From Eulemur rufifrons (Eukaryota > Chordata > Mammalia > Primates > Lemuridae), in contig NC_091001.1 in NCBI RefSeq assembly GCF_041146395.1, positions 104,182,965 through 104,246,964 on the forward strand: a DNA stretch of 64,000 nt. The letters are read 5' to 3'. Positions 21,386 to 32,265 of the stretch are shown here, in pieces (positions within the stretch are counted from its first letter, which is position 1; each line of letters begins with the position of its first letter). A program made the translations under genes and the position numbers. The notes under the pieces are model-generated. The model was not told the DNA's origin and did no database searches. It saw only the letters and a program-made list of their open reading frames with translations.

Positions 21386-22825
21386 TCTAATATTTGTGAC
21401 TACTGAAGCCAAAAATCCTTGTAGAACAGAGACTTTCTAGTTTGAGCAGAGGATCCAGACCACAGCTATAAAGCTCACACCCGCACGAGGCAAGTGGTAG
21501 GGACCAGGCAGGAATCAGTGGGCATCCCGGGACTCCGTCACCCAGCCAGGGGCTGACAAGTGTTAACACCCAAGTTCTGTAGCTGTGCTTCCCTGTAGAT
21601 GCCGTCCAAAATGCTGTCTTCGTCTGATGCCTTACGTCCATGTGGCAAAATAAACACCACAGCCAATTCATGATTTAAGCCAAACATAAACAAGATCTAA
21701 AACAGAATAGGGTGGACGGAGGCCAAATGGAAAGGTAGTTTAAGGTTATGAAATCTGGCTTGGAAACCACATGTTGTCTGAACTTGTAAACATCAAAGAG
21801 CCAGACTGGAAAACTGTAATAATATAATAATAATTAATAATAATAAAATCATGCCTTCCCCAGTGTTACCCCAGGATATAAAACCATTAAAAAAAATTAA
21901 GATGTGATAGGCCTATTAAGTCATTTACTCTGTCCCCTGCTAGGGAAGATCTGCTTCATTTGCAGGGTCTAAACAACCTTCTGTTCCAGGATGACTCCCA
22001 GATGCCTAGAGGTCAGAGGGAGCCACAGAAGGGGGAAATTATGAAAGCCCGGCTAACCGGCTATATGGCGGCCTTTGTTCCTCCTGCTTGTGGAATTCTG
22101 GGTTGTTAATGTAAGAAAACGAGGCCTATTCCCACCTCACTGACCCCCTCCCATACTGAGTCCTCATCAGCAGCCACTGCCCAGGGAATTATTTGGTGGC
22201 TGCTGACTGTGACCACACGTGTGTTTCTGGGGCAGCCCCTGAGATGGAGTTGCTAATGCTGACCACCCCTAAAGAACTGACCACAGTTTACCTTGACCAT
22301 TGGCAGACTTGTGTGCATTTGCCTGTCTCTTCTAGGGCTCATGATGAAAACAACTTGAAAATTCAGAGTTAACCATGTGTAAATTATTTTTCTATAATTA
22401 ATGGAATGGCAGTACTCAAAGCATTCTTTTGAGATAAATTTTTGAAAAATAGAATAAATATTAATTTATCTTTATCTTTCTTAGTAATAGCTTCCTTCTT
22501 GCCCCCCAAACAGCAGTAGCAACAACAACAACAAAAACAATTGGGTGGATGGAATCACCCACTAGTGCTTTGGATAAAACCGTGTTTTTATAATACTTAT
22601 TTGGGATAAATATTTTTCTTTTCTGCTATCATATATAATCTCCCATGTAATCTCATCCATCATAAAAATAAACTCTTTCTTGATGCAATCGTTGCTTTGC
22701 TAATCTGTGAGAAGGGTTTCTTCCATTTTATGTCTTAATCTTCTTCACAGTTTTTGAAGAGTTCCTGATCAAAGTGATTTTCAGTATTTTAAGTTTCTCA
22801 GGGGAACACCATAATTTTTTTTTTA
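21386..22825. other. Unique sequence with small AT-rich simple tracts
   Basis: No gene. An AATA-rich tract lies at 21818-21850 and a CAA tract at 22515-22540. The region 22370-22800 is AT-rich and single-copy. No other repeat recognised. Confidence 0.4.
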
Positions 22826-23047
22826 GAACTGCACCATCCAATATGGCAGTCACTAACCACATATGGCAACTTAAGTTTAAATTTAAATTAACTAAAATTA
22901 AATAAAGCAAAAAATTCAATCCCTTAGTCACACACCTAGGGGGATATTAAATATTCCATAGCCTTGTGCAGCTAGTGGCTTACCATATTGGATAGCACAG
23001 ATATAGAAAATTTCCATTATCACAGAAAGTTCTATTGCTCAGTTGTG
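22826..23047 (+). mobile_element. MER3 MITE (hAT-Blackjack)
   Basis: It starts 'gaactgcaccatccaatatg', carries the self-complementary 'taagtttaaatttaaattaa' centre and 'cagctagtggcttaccatat', and ends 'tatcacagaaagttctattg'. This is the MER3 order at nearly full length. Non-coding. Confidence 0.85.
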
Positions 23048-23655
23048 TTTCAAAAGCTTAACTTCTCCACAAGAGTCATTTTGTTCTTTTACCTAAAAAT
23101 GTCTTCTGTTCTAGTTTAAGGTTTATCCCATGACCCTTACCTCTCCCACCTCCCATTCCTACTGTCAGAACTCACCTTTCCTGACAGTTTCTCATCCTCT
23201 TCTCAGCACATGGAGCTACTTCTCCACTTGTACTTATACACACAGGCTTAGCCAACCCTGACAACCGTACTCATCCTGCCAAGGAATATACAAGACACCT
23301 GCTTAAGTCAATGAATAATTCAGAATCAGGCTCGAATTCCAACACTCTAATGATTGGTGTCTTGATCCCATTAATGTTTTTGAACATTTTATTCACTGTC
23401 TCCTTAGATACATCACTATCCCCTACTTACCAGAATTTCTGTCATCCTGCCTACTGTGACCTTAAATAACTCCAAGCTGCAATTCTTTGAGAATTGCTCT
23501 ACCTTGTAGGCATATTCTTGGTGTCTCATGGTCTACAGCTGGCCATGGGTTCAGTGTCACATATGAAAGATCTGGAAAATGTATATCCAGGCTATGAGTG
23601 CTCACTAATTTTAATTTCAATGGTCCTGCATCTGTTCCAATTAGAACATAGTAAA
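23048..23655. other. Unique sequence, no gene
   Basis: No clear repeat. 23100-23460 has an L2-like pyrimidine-rich flavour ('cctgacagtttctcatcctc') that I cannot assign. Confidence 0.35.
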
Positions 23656-23865
23656 GGAGAAAGAACACCACCAGTCTTGTATTCTGGCTCCATTTCTGGC
23701 TCTGTGAACTTGGGCAAGCTATGTAACATCTCTGAGCCTCCTTGTCCTCACTTAGGGGGATAATAGTAATGGCCATGAGCTTACTGCAAGGATTATGTGA
23801 CATAAGGATATTAACCAGCCAGCTCAGTGGTGAGTTTATATAAATCTAGACACTCAATGAAATCG
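23656..23865 (+). mobile_element. MIR SINE
   Basis: In order: 'tggctctgtgaacttgggca', 'agctatgtaacatctctgag', 'cctccttgtcctcacttagg', 'gataatagtaatggccatga' and 'gcaaggattatgtgacataa'. The 3' tail is worn. Confidence 0.8.
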
Positions 23866-24215
23866 TACCCTTTCAATGTTTCTCATTAGAAATATATGAG
23901 TTAGTGGTAACAGTATAATGTAGTGGGTAGTTCGGTTTTTTTTAAGCCATTAAAAGACTACAGCTCTTAAAAGTAACTATTTAATTAACATCTTGCTTTT
24001 GTTTATATTACTACAAAAAGTCTGTGTTAGCCATGCTCTGCAAAGTTAATCGTGCAGAACAAATGTGTGTCATTGGAAATCTTACATGGAAAGAAATCCC
24101 TTAAAAGGCCAGCACTTTCAGTGCTAACTTCAAATTAGTGAGGTGTACTTGTTCTCTGGCCAGTTTAGGTTTCTAATCACTAAGGTGATTCTTGTCTCAA
24201 CCTTGTCGACAAACA
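23866..24215. other. Unique AT-rich sequence, no gene
   Basis: Single-copy. No repeat, gene or obvious motif recognised. Confidence 0.35.
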
Positions 24216-24410
24216 CAAAAACAAGGACAGGCAGCACAGCGCGGTGAGGAGAGAGCGTTGTCTCCAGAGCTGATCACCTGAGATGGAACCTTGACTTGGG
24301 CCCTCAGGTTGTTCTAGGGTATTAACTAATTTAATCTTCAAGTTGAGGATTAAATTAGTTAATAATCTCAGGACAGCATCTGGCATGTCGTAGGTGCTTT
24401 CTCCCTAAAT
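24216..24410 (+). mobile_element. MIR SINE carrying an acquired hairpin
   Basis: The right half is clear MIR: 'gttgaggattaaattagtta' and 'ggacagcatctggcatgtcg' leading to 'taggtgctttctccc'. The left half ('cagagctgatcacctgagat', 'aaccttgacttgggccc') fits the B-box to core area. The consensus segment before the 'gaggattaa' block is replaced by its inverted copy, described separately. Confidence 0.75.
24320..24364. repeat. 45-nt near-perfect hairpin
   Basis: The left arm 'tattaactaatttaatc' (24320-24336) is the exact complement of 24348-24364. The inner bases 'ttcaa' and 'ttgag' also pair except for one mismatch, leaving one unpaired centre base at 24342. The right arm is normal MIR sequence, so the left arm is the new one. 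Confidence 0.92.
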
Positions 24411-24554
24411 ATGTGTATGAAATTATCTGATACTCCAGCAAGCCTGGTACATTCACCCGAAATATTATGATCATCGGGGAAAAAATTGTCCTCATAGTTC
24501 TTACTAATAGTGGTAGGATGTATGGGTCACTCGTTCTGGCCAGGCTCCGTGCTT

Positions 24555-24700
24555 AGTGCTTACATGTACCATCTCATTTCATGTAAGGTTCAGCCTATGA
24601 GCCCTCAGGCAAATTCCACAACTAGCTCATGGCAAAGCCAGAATTCAGGACAGGAAAATCTCACTCTAAAACCCAGACTGTTCACTTTGGTGTGTTTCTG
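24555..24700 (-). mobile_element. MIR SINE, antisense
   Basis: 'tgcttagtgcttacatgtac', 'catctcatttcatgtaaggt' and 'agccagaattcaggacagga' follow the reversed MIR. The middle around the poly-purine core is lost. Confidence 0.55.
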
Positions 24701-24734
24701 CCTCTCCCAGTCAGCAGGGAGACGTCTCTTGATC

Positions 24735-24935
24735 CAGAAATGATGCTGCAGCCTCATACTCTGGGTTCAGGTCCTGGTTCTACAACTCGCTATCTCTGTC
24801 CACTTGAGATTTAACCTGAGTAATCTGTTTCCTCTATACGAAATGAGGATGATACTACCATGTGGGGGGGGGGGGGCTTCCTATGAGAATTCAATGAGAT
24901 AAACTGTGCAAAGCACCTAGCCATACATTAGGCAT
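24735..24935 (+). mobile_element. MIR SINE with a G13 run
   Basis: 'actctgggttcaggtcctgg', 'ttctacaactcgctatctct', 'gtaatctgtttcctctatac' and 'gaaatgaggatgatactacc' match in order. After a run of 13 G (24864-24876) the tail resumes with 'gagaattcaatgagataaac' and 'gcaaagcacctagccatac'. The G run expands the short G stretch of the consensus. Confidence 0.82.
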
Positions 24936-25519
24936 GCAGGAACAGTTTGAACAAAGAACAGGCATGCACACAATTTGCAGAAGCAAGTAAATTACTTCTT
25001 CACCCCAGGAGCTGACAGTGGTCTCAGTTCTCATTGAAGCAGTTAAGTGGATAATTGCTTTAGCAAAAAGGGGCACTAATTATAAAAGTGGAAGTCCTGG
25101 GAAAACCAAGCTTTGCACATACCTGTCTGGCTTTGTGTCATCAGTTGTCTCTTGGCCTCTAGTTTCTAATCTGCTGAATTCTCTATGGACGTCCCGAGGC
25201 CTTTAGGAAAAGGAGAGGCCAGACATTTTTAAAACTGCTCTTTGTAAACTGAAGTTAACTTTTGCAACAACTCAGTCCCTAAAATCCTTGGTGCTGCTAT
25301 TCACTGAGGTCACCTGTTTTGCCAGGATGTCTGTTCTTAGAAGTAAAGTCTCACAGAAGGATTTTGATGCTTTAGGCCATATTTTCACTTCTTGTATTCT
25401 GAATCTACTCTAGATGCCCTAGACCAGGAGACACACTGGAATGCTCCCAGTCTACAAACAGCTCCCCCTCCCTCGGGCTCCTACCCTCCCACATAATTAT
25501 TAATACCAAACAAGCAGCT
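24936..25519. other. Unique sequence, no gene
   Basis: No repeat recognised. Short frames only. Confidence 0.35.
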
Positions 25520-26005
25520 CCAGTTATCTTTCCAGCAAATCAGGCATCATAAGGCCCCTGCTTAATTGGTTCCTATTGTCTGCAGAGTAGGGTCCAGCTC
25601 TTTTCATGATCTGGCTCTACCCATGACCTCTCCCACCAATATGGCACCCAATCCCTCTGGACCACTTGTAACCAACTTCTGTAGTTCCTGAAAGGTTTCA
25701 TGCTATTCTACCTCTGTGCCTTGGCTTACCCTCTTCCTTCTGTCTGGACATTCTCTCCCCTCCATCTGCTTCTGGCTAAATCCAGCCGATTAATGACTTG
25801 ACACTCAGCTCAGTCCCACCCTGGGGAAGATGGGAGCCCCCTCTTCAGTGTTCCCACAGTACCTCGTGGCCCCTTTTCACAACTGAGAATTGATTCTGCC
25901 TCCTCCATGAGAACATAAGACCCTCGAGGGCAGGGATCCTGGGTCATATCACAAGTGCAGGGTCTGGGGCAGAGAAGATCCTCAATAAATGTTGGAAGAA
26001 GGAAG
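25520..26005 (+). mobile_element. L2 LINE 3' region, long copy
   Basis: Clear L2 order: 'gtctgcagagtagggtccag', 'tcatgatctggctctaccca', 'ctgtgccttggcttaccctc', 'acattctctcccctccatct', 'gacactcagctcagtcccac', 'agaccctcgagggcagggat' and the end 'cctcaataaatgttgg'. No intact reading frame. Confidence 0.85.
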
Positions 26006-26679
26006 AGAAGGGAAGGGCAGGGAAGGGAAGAGGGAAAAGGAGGTAACAAAATAGGAATTACAGACAGAAGCCAAAGACCTTGGGCTTGAGGAGCCCTTCT
26101 TGGCTCCTCCTGGCGTCAGGTGTTCTGGAGCATATGCCTTCCGGACTCACCCAGCACCACATGCCAGATGAGGCTTCCCAACTTAATCAGCGCAGTCTGG
26201 ATTCTATTATTTCACTGGTGCACATGCAGCTTTCTGCCTTTTGAAACAAAGCCATGGGTAGAAGATTGGCGTCATTGATCTAGCATCTGAGTTCCTGGCA
26301 ACCACCTGAGCTGAGCACAGCCACCCATTCAGAAGTGAATGTACAGATCCTGACCCACAGCAGGAGTGGTCGCACAACTGCCACACCTGAAATCTCATGG
26401 GCAGCTGGCATTCTTCACTGAATCCATGAACTTTAAAATGCTCATACACCCCAGAAGCCTCTTATTGGTTAGTCCTCAATGGGCCTTCCCTAAGAATTTA
26501 TCCTTGCTCTTGTTGGCTTTTATTAAGAGCTATCTCTACTCTTTGCTACTCCATTCCTTGGCCATGTATCCTCCAAGAAAGGATGTAAAATAGGCCATCT
26601 CACTGACTCCATGTTTCCCAATGTCAAAAAAAAAAAAAAAAACCACCTTGGAATCCTTGTCTTCTGGGAGAATATTAAA
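26006..26679. other. Unique sequence with purine tract and A17 run
   Basis: A GGAA/GGGAA tract follows the L2 end (26005-26045). An A run at 26626-26642 has no SINE body to its left. No gene. Confidence 0.4.
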
Positions 26680-26925
26680 ATATGTTTGGCATAGTGAAAG
26701 ACTATTAGCTTAGTTGTCAGTAGGACCTGGGCTTGCTCTCCATCTCCAGCAATCACTGGACAAGTAACTCAATTGCCCTGAGAGTCAGTTTCCTCGTGTG
26801 TAACATGGGAGGGCAGGAGTGTTGCTGGTGCCTCCCTCACAGAACCGCTGTCATGATCAGGTGTCATGAAGACAGGACTTCACGCACACGGTGGACACTC
26901 AACCAACTGCAGCTAAAACAGTAAT
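26680..26925 (+). mobile_element. MIR SINE
   Basis: 'catagtgaaagactattagc', 'tcagtaggacctgggcttgc', 'ctggacaagtaactcaattg', 'gagtcagtttcctcgtgtgt', 'aacatgggagggcaggagtg' and 'gctggtgcctccctcacaga' are the full MIR order. It is close to full length but diverged. Confidence 0.78.
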
Positions 26926-27539
26926 AATTATTTAAATAGTTTAAACTTAACTTTAAATAATTTTAAATAACTAAACCCCACTGGACAAACCATAAGTAAC
27001 AAAAACAACTAATGTGAAGAAGTTAGTTACAAAGATCTCTGTGTGACCACCGACTCTCTAAAAGGTTGTGAATGCTCCCCTAGCGTGCTATGGTCCTGTT
27101 AGGCCTTCATCCTTAATTCTCACCAAATCATCCCATCTTTAGTTCCTTACCCTTCTGCAGCATTGAAGAACCCCTTCATCCATAGAGCTCCCCCTTTCTA
27201 GCATACGGATCTAAAGATACCATTGAATATATTTTTATATACATATGAATCACAGAATAAACTTCTGTTATTCAATATTTGATTTTGCACTAATATCCAG
27301 TTCTCTTGTAAATTATAGTAGACCAGAGGCTAAAAGCCACATGATGTTTATAGAAAGGGAAAAAGATGGGCAGGGGAGAGTTGAGGGGAGCTGTAGGGAT
27401 ATTGGGAAAACCACGGCTTTGTTTCAAAAGGCAGAAAGCTTCATGTGCACCAGTGAAATTACAGAATCCAGACTGTGCTGATCAAGTGTGAAAACCTAAC
27501 CTGGAGTGTGGTTCCTATTGTCTCACTGAAAAATCTACA
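26926..27539. other. AT-rich unique sequence, no gene
   Basis: A TTTAAATAA-rich stretch lies at 26928-26970. No named repeat. Confidence 0.35.
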
Positions 27540-28338
27540 CAGAATACGTCTCCTCTGGTCCCCAAGAAGTGTGTGGCGATTGCTTCCCACCAGCAACCAA
27601 TCAATCGTGCAGCGGACACCAGCTGGGCGTCCTCTAATCCAATTCATTCTGGCAGTGTCTTCCTGGAGACAGAGTCAGATCCCACAGGTGGAGGCTCAGT
27701 CCCACAAGACTGTCCACCACTTCCAGTGCCAATCGCAAGCCCCAAGTTATGGCCTGTGCTTCTGCCCAGCCAGTCATAAATTGGGGTTCCCAGGATCCCT
27801 TTCTTGGGTTCAATTAATGTGCTAGAGCAGCTCACAGAACTCAGGGAAACGTTAATGTTTACTGGGTTAATTTAAAGGATATTACCAAGGATACAGGTAG
27901 AGATGTGTAAGGGAGGTCTGGGGAAGCGGTGTGGAGCTTCCATACCCTTCCTAGGCATGGCACTCTCCAGAAATCGCCACATATTTAGCTAGCTGGAAGC
28001 TCTCTAAACCCAGTCCTTTTGGATTTTTATGGAGGCTTGAATTATGTAGGCATGATTGATTAAATCATTGGGCATTAGTGATCAACTTAACCTTTAGTCC
28101 CTCTTCCCTCCCCAGAGTTTAGGGGGGATATGGATGCTAAAAGTCCCAACCTGCTAATGCTGCCTTGGCCTCTCCAGGGGCCAGCCCCATCCTGAAGCTA
28201 CCTGGGGACTGCCGGCCACCAGTCAACTTATTAGCATACAAAGACGCTTATCACTTTGGAGACTCCAAGGATTTTAGAAGGTGTATGCCAGGAAGCTGGA
28301 TAAAGACCAAATATTAATATATATTTTATAATATCACA
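27540..28338 (-). mobile_element. Solo LTR, same family as 9789-10615, inverted
   Basis: Read on the minus strand it starts with the complement of 'ttataatatcaca' at 28338 and ends near 27540. Plus-strand blocks are 'agcggacaccagctgggcgt', 'gtcagatcccacaggtggag', 'gctcagtcccacaagactgt', 'ctagagcagctcacagaact', 'ttttggatttttatggaggc', 'attgattaaatcattgggca' and 'cagtcaacttattagcatac'. It is about 800 bp, the same size as the plus-strand copy. No retroviral internal region is attached. Confidence 0.82.
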
Positions 28339-28734
28339 GGAGTATAACCACCAAGAAGGTCAGCCAACATTCACAAAGGAAGGAGGTGAAACCAGCAAGG
28401 GAGACAACACTCTGGGGCCATTCAATGCCAGGGCAAGAGGCGGGACACCCCTCACACACACCACCACCACCACCACCAAGATAACAATGTGCAGCAGCCC
28501 AGTGAAATAATGGCTGTATGTGGCAACAACCAGGCAGCCATGGCACAGGGCATGTCCAGGCTATAAGGGTCCTTTGAGTTTCTCAAATTCAAACTTTTGT
28601 TGCTCAGATGAACAGACTAAGACTCAAGAAGGTTAACAGACTCTCATATTTCCCTTCAAAAGTAAAATCCCTTAGAAATTGCTAAATTTGGTTGCATACC
28701 CTGTGCTTACCATGTATAACAATGACAATTGTGA
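28339..28734. other. Unique sequence with a (CCA)n tract
   Basis: A CA/CCA tract occupies 28452-28478. Otherwise single-copy and without a gene. Confidence 0.4.
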
Positions 28735-28930
28735 TGTCTTCATGTGCTAAGTGCTTGCTATAGGTCAGGCTCTGTTCTACTTGCGTGAACGTATTTTCAT
28801 ATTCAACACAATCCTTGGAGGGAGAAAGGATTATCAGTTCTGTTTTCCAGAGAATGAAACTGAGGCAGAGAGAGGTTAACTAACTCAGCCAAGGTAATGG
28901 GGCTAATGAGGGATGGAGCTTGGAGAGATG
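28735..28930 (-). mobile_element. MIR SINE, antisense
   Basis: In reversed order: 'ctaagtgcttgctataggtc', 'aggctctgttctacttgcgt', 'cacaatccttggagggagaa', 'agaatgaaactgaggcagag' and 'agaggttaactaactcagcc'. Well preserved for a MIR. Confidence 0.85.
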
Positions 28931-29514
28931 TGTATTATTGATTTTTAGGATGACTTCCATTAAAAATTTTAAAGTACAGATAATATTTGCACTTTTGTCA
29001 TCTAAAAATTCATTTATATAATACATCTAGTTCCCTAAAGATGATAGATACTGATAAACTGCTCTATTAATTTTATCCTTCTATACATTGGGTTGATAAT
29101 CTCTCTCATCAAGCCAAATACCTGTGTTGTTTCTGTGAAGGTGTGAGCCTTTGTCCTCTGCCCAGCTCTGCCTGAGCAGCAGTGATTCAGTTCAATCCGA
29201 AACTATTTCCGTCCCGTTTAATTCAATAGCCATTAATTCCCTGACTTCATTCCCTAACCTCTGAACATCTGTTTCTTCAAATGCCTGTTTTTAGCTCATT
29301 GGTGGGTTTGATGGCTTCTCTTAAGCATTTACTTCTCACATACTGTCTTTGGCTAAAATCTTTAAAGCAAATGATAATTGGAGTATATTTGCTGAAATCT
29401 TAAGACATATTCTCAGCTCACTGGCAAATAGATAACAGGATTTCACTTTTAATCCTGGAGATAAGCCTGCAGGTTATATATTTTTTAAATTATTCAGTAT
29501 TCACACCCTTTCTC
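28931..29514. other. Candidate conserved non-coding block
   Basis: 29090-29480 is repeat-free, AT-rich with ordered TAAT and ATTA cores ('ttcaatccgaaactatttcc', 'atagccattaattccctgac', 'caaatgataattggagtata'). The inverted pair agcaaat/atttgct flanks 14 bases near 29367. No frame and no named repeat. Constraint is inferred from texture only. Confidence 0.35.
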
Positions 29515-29656
29515 TGCCTGCCTAATATTCTCTATTCATCCATAAAGACTCATCCTGAAAGAGTCACCTCCCCCAGGAAGCATCCCAGGCTGCCCACTCT
29601 GGGTCCAGGAGCCCCTCCTTAACTCTTCTTGCAGCCTGTGCCTTATTTTCTGCATG
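29515..29656 (+). mobile_element. L2 3' end, left part of an interrupted copy
   Basis: 'catccataaagactcatcct', 'agtcacctcccccaggaagc' and 'cttcttgcagcctgtgcctt' are L2 3' text. It breaks at 29656, where MER2 begins, and resumes at 29974. Confidence 0.75.
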
Positions 29657-29973
29657 CAGTTGTCCCTCAGTATCCTTGCAGGTTTGGTCCCAGGACTGCC
29701 AGTGGATACCAACATGCAAAGACGCTCACGGGCCTGATATAAAATGACACAGCATTTGCATATAACCTACACACCTGCTCCAGCGCACTGTGTCATATCT
29801 AGATTACTCATAATACCGAATATGCTGTAAACGCTATGTGAATAGCTGTTATACTGTATTGTTTTATTTGTATTATTTTTATTGTTGTATTGTTAATTTT
29901 TTTCTAATATTTTTGACCTGTGGTTGGTTGAATTCAGAGATGCAGAACTTGCGGATATCTGGTGCCGGCTATA
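29657..29973 (+). mobile_element. MER2 MITE (Tigger/pogo group)
   Basis: It starts 'cagttgtccctcagtatcct'. Internal blocks are 'tttgcatataacctacacac', 'atctagattactcataatac' and 'gctgttatactgtattgttt', and it ends near 'cggatatctggtgccggct'. Nearly full length, with CpG-rich ends decayed. Non-coding, mobilised by a pogo-type transposase. Confidence 0.9.
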
Positions 29974-30165
29974 TGTCTTACCACACTCCGTTAGATTTTC
30001 CATGCATCTCCCTCGCTAGACTTTGGGGCTCTTAATGGAAAGGACTGTCTCTCTCTCTCTCTTTTTTTTTAACTTCTTTTTCTCTTGGGCTTAGCACAGT
30101 GTCTGGCATATGGTTGATATTAAATGTTCATGAAATTTCATGAATTAATAAACTTCAAATTTCAG
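29974..30165 (+). mobile_element. L2 3' end, right part of the interrupted copy
   Basis: After MER2 the L2 text resumes: 'gactttggggctcttaatgg', 'aaaggactgtctctctc', 'gcttagcacagtgtctggca' and 'tggttgatattaaatgttca'. A CT/T tract at 30046-30070 has expanded inside it. Confidence 0.75.
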
Positions 30166-30179
30166 AAAAGTAGAATTTG

Positions 30180-30370
30180 GGTCACGAGCTAGTTCCATGC
30201 TCTTTGACTGTCCTTCCCGATTTCCAGTTTCTGCCTCTATAAATTGAGCACAGTAAGATGCACCACACAGGTATTGTGGGACATAAATGCAAGCACAAGT
30301 GTGAAGTGCCTTATAAATTACGAAGTGCCATAAAGTGATAAACTTTAATATTAACAGTACTATCTGTTAC
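30180..30370 (+). mobile_element. MIR SINE 3' two thirds
   Basis: 'ctagttccatgctctttgac', 'gtttctgcctctataaattg', 'cacaggtattgtgggacata' and 'gaagtgccttataaattacg' follow MIR order. Confidence 0.65.
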
Positions 30371-30924
30371 TCAGCAAACCTGGATTGACCGACTGAATTG
30401 ATTGGATTATGGGTCAATCAGTAATTCATTCATTAGAAAAGACATTATTTTTACATGCTGGCACCCTTTAACCCATGCTTAGTTTTTCCTTTAAAGTGTC
30501 CAAATGAAAGCAGGAAAATTCCAGCATCCAGAGGTTTCCAAATATCCAAGTGCTGGGCAATGTAAGTGTGCAGAGTGTGGATGTCTGGCCAGGTTTTTCA
30601 TCTGACTCCAGGAGCTTTTCCTCCATTTCATCTTGGTTTCTGCAAAGCAATTGGTTGGGATGCAGAGACAGAACAACTCCGCACATCTGAGGATGAGGAT
30701 GCAAGCACAGCCCTGTCCTAGGGCACGGGGGACTCTGAGAAGACCTGGTGGCCCAGAGCCCTGGCCTGGTTGTGACTGCAGCTCCATAGAAACGGCAGCT
30801 ACCAGCCTGTTGCTCACAGATTTAGGATCTGGCTTTGATGTGATGTCACAGCAGCCCCTTAGACACCCCTCCCTTCGACTCAAAGAGTCAGAAAGTACCA
30901 CTGAGGACACAGGGAGGGCCCGCA
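30371..30924. other. Unique sequence with a 161-codon accidental frame
   Basis: The antisense frame 30491-30976 has no domain and is opposed by a 109-codon frame on the other strand. No repeat recognised. Confidence 0.35.
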
Positions 30925-31078
30925 AGGAGGGAAAGAGCCAGGAGATGTGGTTCTTGGGCTGACTCTGCCACTCCATGCCTCTGTGCGCTTAGACAGGCCA
31001 CTCCCCTTTCCTTGCCTGGGGTTTTCATCCATGAGAGTGGGACTCTCCCGTCTCTAAAATGAGAGCTCAGAGGTGGCA
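30925..31078 (+). mobile_element. MIR-type SINE
   Basis: 'gggctgactctgccactcca', 'agacaggccactcccctttc', 'ttgcctggggttttcatcca' and 'ctgtctctaaaatgagagct'-like text fit the MIR core. Tail not preserved. Confidence 0.6.
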
Positions 31079-31589
31079 ATGACCAGCGTGCATTTGTGCC
31101 GCACCTGCTGAGGCCCGTGGGAATAATGGCTAGTTCACCTCACTGCTCTTTCCACCGGCTTTGAGATGTGGGTCTGAGGGTCCAGGCAGCTGCTCAAGTA
31201 GCCAGGACGTCTTCACAGGTGAAACCTGTTGGTCACTTCTGGTCACTAGAAGATTTCTAAGTGTCTTCCAGTGGTAAGATTCGCAGCCTTCTAATTGATT
31301 AATGTCTAAGCTGATCTGTAGGCATGCAATTGCATCATGCTTCTTTGTGAGTATACATGATCACCGTGCTGATCAAGCCTTCTGTAAGTGTTCAAATTAT
31401 GCTTCTTGAAATGTTTACTTGGAAAATTTCCTTGTTTAAACCCTAGGAAGCAAGGCCCCAAATCAATCTCTTGAATGTGCCCAGAAGTTGGCGTACCCGT
31501 GTGCTTCGTCTGTGAACAGAATCAGAAACAGCCACCACCACAGCAAAGGCTTGGGTGGAAACAAGCCCTGTGTATAATAGATCCTAAAC
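31079..31589. other. Unique sequence, possibly conserved
   Basis: 31220-31440 is repeat-free, with the 12-base palindrome 'atgcaattgcat' at 31324-31335 and 'gatcaccgtgctgatcaagc' nearby. No gene. Confidence 0.35.
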
Positions 31590-32265
31590 TACTAAAAATC
31601 TAGTTTGTTAAAAAAATTCCAAAGAGACAGATATTTCACTTAAAAGGAAAAACAGATAGTTCACAAACACAAGGGCAGAAATGGGTTTTCTCACAAATAA
31701 TCAAAGAAAAGCAAATTGAAGTTACCTACGAGGTATCATTTTTCCACAAAAAAAGTCACTAAAATTTTTAAAAACTTCATAGCACTCAATGCTGGCAAAG
31801 TTAGGTATAACTAGTACACTCGTATTTTGATGACATTAAAAATTGACTCAGCCCTTTTGGAAAATTATACAATAGCATGTAGCAAAAGTCACAGAAATAT
31901 TCATGCCTTTTGTGACCTTTTTTTTCCTTTTCTGAAAGTGCATATTAAAGACAGAGTTTAGTAAACTTTAGTGACCATTGGGAAAACAACAAATATTTTA
32001 AATATTTCCCCAAACAGAAGATGGCCATCCATATATATGAATGTTGTGCAGCCATCATAATTTTTAAGCAATCTTAAAATATTTCTAGTATAATATTAAT
32101 AAACAATCAAGACACAAAATGTTGCTCTTACCATAGTTAGAATTTTGTAAAGATATGCATATATATGGATAGAGACCGATGCTTTCACAGAAAAGTAAAC
32201 AACAATTGTGTTAGCAAGTGACATTAATTCTTTCCAGTTTAAAATCCTATCTTTTGTATTTTTTC
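31590..32265 (+). mobile_element. Old L1, ORF2 end to 3' UTR
   Basis: 'aaatgggttttctcacaaat' and 'agaaaagcaaattgaagtta' then 'gaggtatcatttttcc' belong to the end of L1 ORF2. 'cactcaatgctggcaaagtt', 'catccatatatatgaatgtt' and 'gcagccatcataatttttaa' continue in L1 order. Frames are destroyed by stops and indels. Confidence 0.78.

Noticed and set aside
26626..26642. A17 run as a SINE or processed pseudogene tail
   Set aside because: No SINE body or gene-like sequence precedes it.
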